11,128 bases of DNA from Caldilineaceae bacterium (GTDB lineage Bacteria; Chloroflexota; Anaerolineae; Caldilineales; Caldilineaceae): assembly GCA_026645635.1 (NCBI GenBank), contig JAPKMV010000056.1, forward strand, positions 1 to 11,128, read 5' to 3'. Positions 8,559 to 11,128 of the stretch are shown here, piece after piece. The notes under the pieces were generated by a model. It saw only the letters and a list, made by a program, of their open reading frames with translations, ran no database searches and was not told where the DNA came from. Each line of letters begins with the position of its first letter. Within the stretch, counting starts at the first letter, position 1. The position numbers and the translations under genes were made by a program.

Positions 8559-10274
8559 TTACTTCGTCACCAGCGGCAGGAAGACCTGCGGTCCCGCAAC
8601 CGGGGCTGTGATCTGGAACGGTGCACTGTTCGAGCAGTCGGTGAGGGGGAAGGGTGGGTTGCAGACCCGCAGGTTCACCGTCGCAACCTGCTGTAAGCCG
8701 GCGGCGTCGAGCGTGGCGCGCACCTGGGTGCTGCTGATGCGTTCCGTGGGAACATAGACGCCATCCTTCACCACCCAGGCGTCGGTGGCGAAGTTCTTGC
8801 CGGTGATGAGCACCTGCACACTGGCGCTGCCCGCCGGCGCCGAATCCTGGCCCAGGCTGGTGAGCACCGGCGCCGGGCGGTGGTTCTCGACGATCACCAG
8901 GTTCTTGGCGGCATTCACGCCGTAGGCAATCTCCAGCGCGCTGCGCTGGGCGTCGAAGCCGATCGTCGGTGCGAAGCCAACCTGATCCACCGGGCCGATC
9001 GTCACGCCGTTGTCGAGCGTCGTGCACTGCCACGAGAGATAGAGGCCGTCTTCCGGGCCACAGTTGCCGATGGCTTGCGGCGTCGCCAGCTTAAGGATTT
9101 CCCGCGCCGGGTTCGTGTCGTTCTTGTCCGTGTAGGCGATGGATGGCGTCCCCTGCCGCAGCACGATGGAGGGCTTGGCAAAATAGCCCGTCGCCTCGAT
9201 CTCGGCGCAGTGCCACTGGTTGTTGGGGCCGCAGTTGCCGGTCAAGTTGTCAAAGTCCAGCTTCATGTAGTTGAGCCGGGCTTGGGTTTGATTGACATAA
9301 GCGATGTGCATGTCGCTGCCATTCATGGCCACGTCGACTGCGCTCGGCGCATAGTCCGCAAACTGGCGCAGTTGGGTGCACGTCCAGGTGGCGCTGCCGT
9401 TCATCTGTGGGCCACAGTTGCCGCTGTTGACAGAGTAGGCGGCCAACATCAGCCACGAGTTGGTGAAGTTGTTGCCCGACATATCGTAGCGGCTGTACAC
9501 GATGCGCGGGCGATGATTGGCGTTGAGGCCGATGGCGACATCGGTGACGCCGCGCCCGCCGTTGTCGATGACCGCGCACTCCCAGCCGCTGGCGCCGCCG
9601 TTGCACGCGCCGTTGCCCGCGATGGTGGCGTAGTAGAGCGGTGTGTGGTTGACGCCGCTCGGCGCCTGCGTGTTGACCACGGTGTAGGCGACATGAGGCT
9701 TGTTGTCGTTGGTCGAGAAGACCAGGTCAACCTGATTGGCGCGGAAGTTGAGCGAGAACGCCTGAATCGTCGAGATATTCCACGAGCAGGTCGTCGTGCA
9801 GCCGGTCGCCAGGGCGAACTTCAACGCAAAGTTGACGGGGTTGTTGGGGTCGCCGACGATGTAGGCCACCGCAGGCAAGTTGGTCGTTGGATACAGGGCA
9901 ATGGCGTTGGCCATGCCCATGTCCAGGGTGTCCGAATCGTCCACCGTCATGCAAACCCACGCCTGATCTGTGCCGCAGTTGCCCTGCAGCGGCAGCACCT
10001 GCATCGCCACGTCGAGGGATCTCTTCGTCGCGTTGTAGTAGCTCACGAAGGTCTTGCCGTCGGCGCGCACGGCAATCGAATTCTGGCCGCGCCCCGTCTC
10101 GGCGGACGAGCCGTCGATGGTGGTGCGAAACCAGCCGCTGGCGATCGTCTCGACGGCATCCACGCTGTCTTCGGCCACTGGCGCGTCCACGCTTTCCTGC
10201 GCCTGCGCCGGAATCGCCCACAGCGCCAGCAGCATCATCACGATCAGCACAATCAAATGCAGTTTGTCAGTCAC
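8559..10274 (-). CDS. Secreted beta-propeller protein with IPT-like domain and FLPLV tail
   Basis: 571 residues from the GTG at 10274. A signal peptide (1-25, IPAQA cleavage) targets it for export. Residues about 45-465 contain seven copies of a 55-65 residue unit: an I-x-Y strand (FVSYYN, AVAYIV, HVAYTV, RIVYSR, HIAYVN, SIAYTD, EIAYGV) and a strand with Trp and a Thr or Cys (GWFRTTID, AWVCMTVDD, SWNISTI, GWECAVID, TWTCTQL, QWHCAEIE, SWQCTTLD). Seven such units predict a seven-bladed propeller closed by the N-terminal GWFRTTID strand. Six blades have close cysteine pairs (100/108, 159/163, 224/233, 287/299, 348/356, 405/417), often in GNCGP...WxC. Residues 468-557 look like an IPT/TIG Ig-fold with its own pair (538/547). 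The protein ends VFLPLVTK, a tail I recall on many Chloroflexota exported proteins. No catalytic motif is visible; a surface or extracellular binding role is a guess. A GTG 15 bases upstream is in frame but overlaps the ribosome site. Confidence 0.85.
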   Translation of the reverse strand: MTDKLHLIVLIVMMLLALWAIPAQAQESVDAPVAEDSVDAVETIASGWFRTTIDGSSAETGRGQNSIAVRADGKTFVSYYNATKRSLDVAMQVLPLQGNCGTDQAWVCMTVDDSDTLDMGMANAIALYPTTNLPAVAYIVGDPNNPVNFALKFALATGCTTTCSWNISTIQAFSLNFRANQVDLVFSTNDNKPHVAYTVVNTQAPSGVNHTPLYYATIAGNGACNGGASGWECAVIDNGGRGVTDVAIGLNANHRPRIVYSRYDMSGNNFTNSWLMLAAYSVNSGNCGPQMNGSATWTCTQLRQFADYAPSAVDVAMNGSDMHIAYVNQTQARLNYMKLDFDNLTGNCGPNNQWHCAEIEATGYFAKPSIVLRQGTPSIAYTDKNDTNPAREILKLATPQAIGNCGPEDGLYLSWQCTTLDNGVTIGPVDQVGFAPTIGFDAQRSALEIAYGVNAAKNLVIVENHRPAPVLTSLGQDSAPAGSASVQVLITGKNFATDAWVVKDGVYVPTERISSTQVRATLDAAGLQQVATVNLRVCNPPFPLTDCSNSAPFQITAPVAGPQVFLPLVTK

Positions 10275-10281
10275 TTTGTCT

Positions 10282-10286
10282 CTCCT
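10282..10286 (-). promoter_or_regulatory. Ribosome binding site fixing the GTG start of the propeller gene
   Basis: AGGAG on the minus strand stands 7 bases before GTG 10274. The signal peptide begins at that GTG. Confidence 0.7.
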
Positions 10287-10350
10287 CACCGAATGTGCGC
10301 CAGGTCCGCTTGACCCGCTGCGCCTCCTCTGTGACGAGTGTACGCACGCC

Positions 10351-10388
10351 GCGTCCTGAACGCGTCCGAAAAGCGGCGTCCAGCGTCC
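10351..10388 (-). repeat. Four GGACGC direct repeats upstream of the propeller gene
   Basis: On the minus strand GGACGC occurs at 10383-10388, 10376-10381, 10362-10367 and 10351-10356. TTCGGACGC appears twice, so the block reads as an imperfect tandem duplication of about 21-24 bases. It lies 77-114 bases before the GTG start. It could be an operator or simply a replication-slippage duplication. Confidence 0.4.
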
Positions 10389-10425
10389 GAAGGTTGTCTT
10401 GCTTGTTGATATCGTCTTTATTCTC

Positions 10426-10539
10426 TTTGACGCGGAGACGCGGAGTCGCAGAGGTTCGCGGAGAAAAACTCGGTGCGATTCTGCGCCTTTGGGTCAATTG
10501 GCTTGGCTTCACAAACAGACTCTGAGGCTTGGAAGTTAC
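10426..10539. repeat. Second, partial copy of the GCAGAG element
   Basis: TTTGACGCGGAGACGCGGAG (10427-10446) followed by TCGCAGAG resembles the left inner arm of the 6444-6614 element. CTGCGCCTTTGGGTCAA (10481-10497) is a decayed right arm. The right flank 10511-10539 matches 6586-6614 at 25 of 29 bases (ACAAACAG, CTCTGAGG, AGTTAC shared). The outer left arm CTGTTTG is missing, so this copy is truncated or rearranged. Confidence 0.55.
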
Positions 10540-10577
10540 GAAGACATACTTCGAGCGGTCAAAAGGTGCGTTTCCGT

Positions 10578-10604
10578 CACCCTCTCACCCCCTCACGCCT
10601 CACC
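10578..10604. repeat. Single-sided copy of the GGTGAG repeat
   Basis: CACCCTCTCACCCCCTCAC (10578-10596) followed by GCCTCACC has the same units and orientation as the tract at 8531-8558. It also lies just beyond the 3' end of a minus-strand gene, 20 bases from its stop codon. There is no inverted partner nearby and only two long G-runs, so no quadruplex motif is predicted. Confidence 0.55.
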
Positions 10605-10624
10605 TTGTCGGGTATAGTTGTGTT

Positions 10625-11128
10625 TCACCCCAACGCCAGGGCTTCCATCGCTTCGGTGGTGAGGAGTTGTCCTGCCGCAAAGCTGCGGGCGTAGGCGTCG
10701 GGAGACGATGACGCCTGTGCGCGCGTCCGATAACGGTCATATTCGGCTTGGTCCGCGGGGGCAAGCGCTGCACCGATGGCGGCCAGCACCTGCTCGCCGG
10801 CGCCGAACAGCCGCGCGGCCCGCTCCTGATCGCCCTCCACGGTCGCCACGGCGCCGAGGCCCAGCAGACACATGCCGAAGTTCTCGCGGTCGGGCAGTTC
10901 CCGCCCCAGGGCCAGGCATTGTTGGAAGAGCTGGCGCGCCTGACGCGGCGCGCCGTTGTGGAGCACGACGTAGGCCAGGTTGTGCAGCAGCATCACCCGC
11001 CGCGGCTTCTGGTGCAACTCCTCCGCCAGCGTCATCGCCTCCCGGTAGAGCTGCGCTGCCAGGTCATAGTCGCCCTGCAGCCGAACCAATTCGCCGTAGC
11101 CGGTGAGAATAAAGGCGATCAGGCTGAG
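10625..11128 (-). CDS. TPR-containing regulator or ATPase, C-terminal part only
   Basis: An open frame of 167 codons plus TGA stop enters from the right edge, so the N-terminus is missing. Three TPR-like helix pairs are visible: GELVRLQGDYDLAAQLYREAMTLAEEL-type (about 12-38), NLAYVVLHNGAPRQARQLFQQCLAL (50-74) and GLGAVATVEGDQERAARLFGAGEQVL (90-115). The tail ADQAEYDRYRTRAQASSSPDAYARSFAAGQLLTTEAMEALAL is the typical end of large multidomain proteins with a BTAD, LuxR, kinase or adenylate-cyclase module, a STAND-type ATPase and C-terminal TPRs. Which N-terminal domain this one has cannot be seen. It would be cytoplasmic and probably a signal-responsive regulator. Its 3' end is followed by a GGTGAG repeat, without a T-run terminator. 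Confidence 0.75.
   Translation of the reverse strand, partial: LSLIAFILTGYGELVRLQGDYDLAAQLYREAMTLAEELHQKPRRVMLLHNLAYVVLHNGAPRQARQLFQQCLALGRELPDRENFGMCLLGLGAVATVEGDQERAARLFGAGEQVLAAIGAALAPADQAEYDRYRTRAQASSSPDAYARSFAAGQLLTTEAMEALALG

Larger units (their letters stand above)
10275..10624. other. Intergenic region upstream of the propeller gene, repeat-rich
   Basis: These 350 bases hold no gene I can support. They contain GGACGC direct repeats (10351-10388), a partial second copy of the GCAGAG element (10426-10539) and a GTGAGGGGG-type tract (10578-10604). No confident promoter for the propeller gene was found. Confidence 0.5.

Noticed and set aside
8880..10313. 477-codon plus-strand open frame opposite the propeller gene
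   Set aside because: No domain or signal peptide; it is explained as a GC-rich shadow of the repeated propeller gene.

Overview
The window looks like a piece of a GC-rich bacterial chromosome, most plausibly from the Chloroflexota (Caldilinea/Anaerolineae-like). This is inferred from secreted META/SH3b proteins with non-ATG starts, a remnant of a MalT-type LuxR regulator, a glutaminyl-tRNA synthetase fused to a YqeY domain, a secreted protein ending in an FLPLV-type tail, and intergenic gaps full of short palindromic repeats. No 16S rRNA or other decisive marker is present, so the taxon is only a guess.

Layout, left to right. A DHA2-type MFS exporter (minus strand) runs off the left edge and has a good sigma70-like promoter. 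Next is a secreted protein with three META domains, one SH3b domain and one Ig-like domain (minus). A gene-poor stretch of lower GC follows, with the 5' remnant of a MalT-like regulator (minus). Two full-length plus-strand aminoacyl-tRNA synthetase genes come next: glnS (with the YqeY extension) and gltX. Convergent to gltX is a small minus-strand gene of a conserved 'FLVRIW...WRGRV' type. Upstream of it on the same strand is a secreted protein predicted to be a seven-bladed beta-propeller with one cysteine pair in most blades, an IPT-like domain and the FLPLV tail. The right edge cuts into the C-terminal TPR part of another minus-strand protein.

The two synthetases form the only clear functional unit: they charge tRNA-Glu and tRNA-Gln, so Gln-tRNA is expected to be made directly. 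The other genes are an accessory collection of transport, cell-surface and regulatory functions with no evident shared pathway.

The least ordinary part of the window is between the genes. Nearly every gap contains an inverted repeat, and these fall into at least six sequence families. One bridges the convergent gltX and small gene, supplying a terminator for the first and the last codons and stop of the second. Another carries potential G-quadruplex motifs on opposite strands. A third occurs twice, with a shared 29-base flank, and may be a non-autonomous mobile element. I found no CRISPR array, phage gene, transposase or tRNA.
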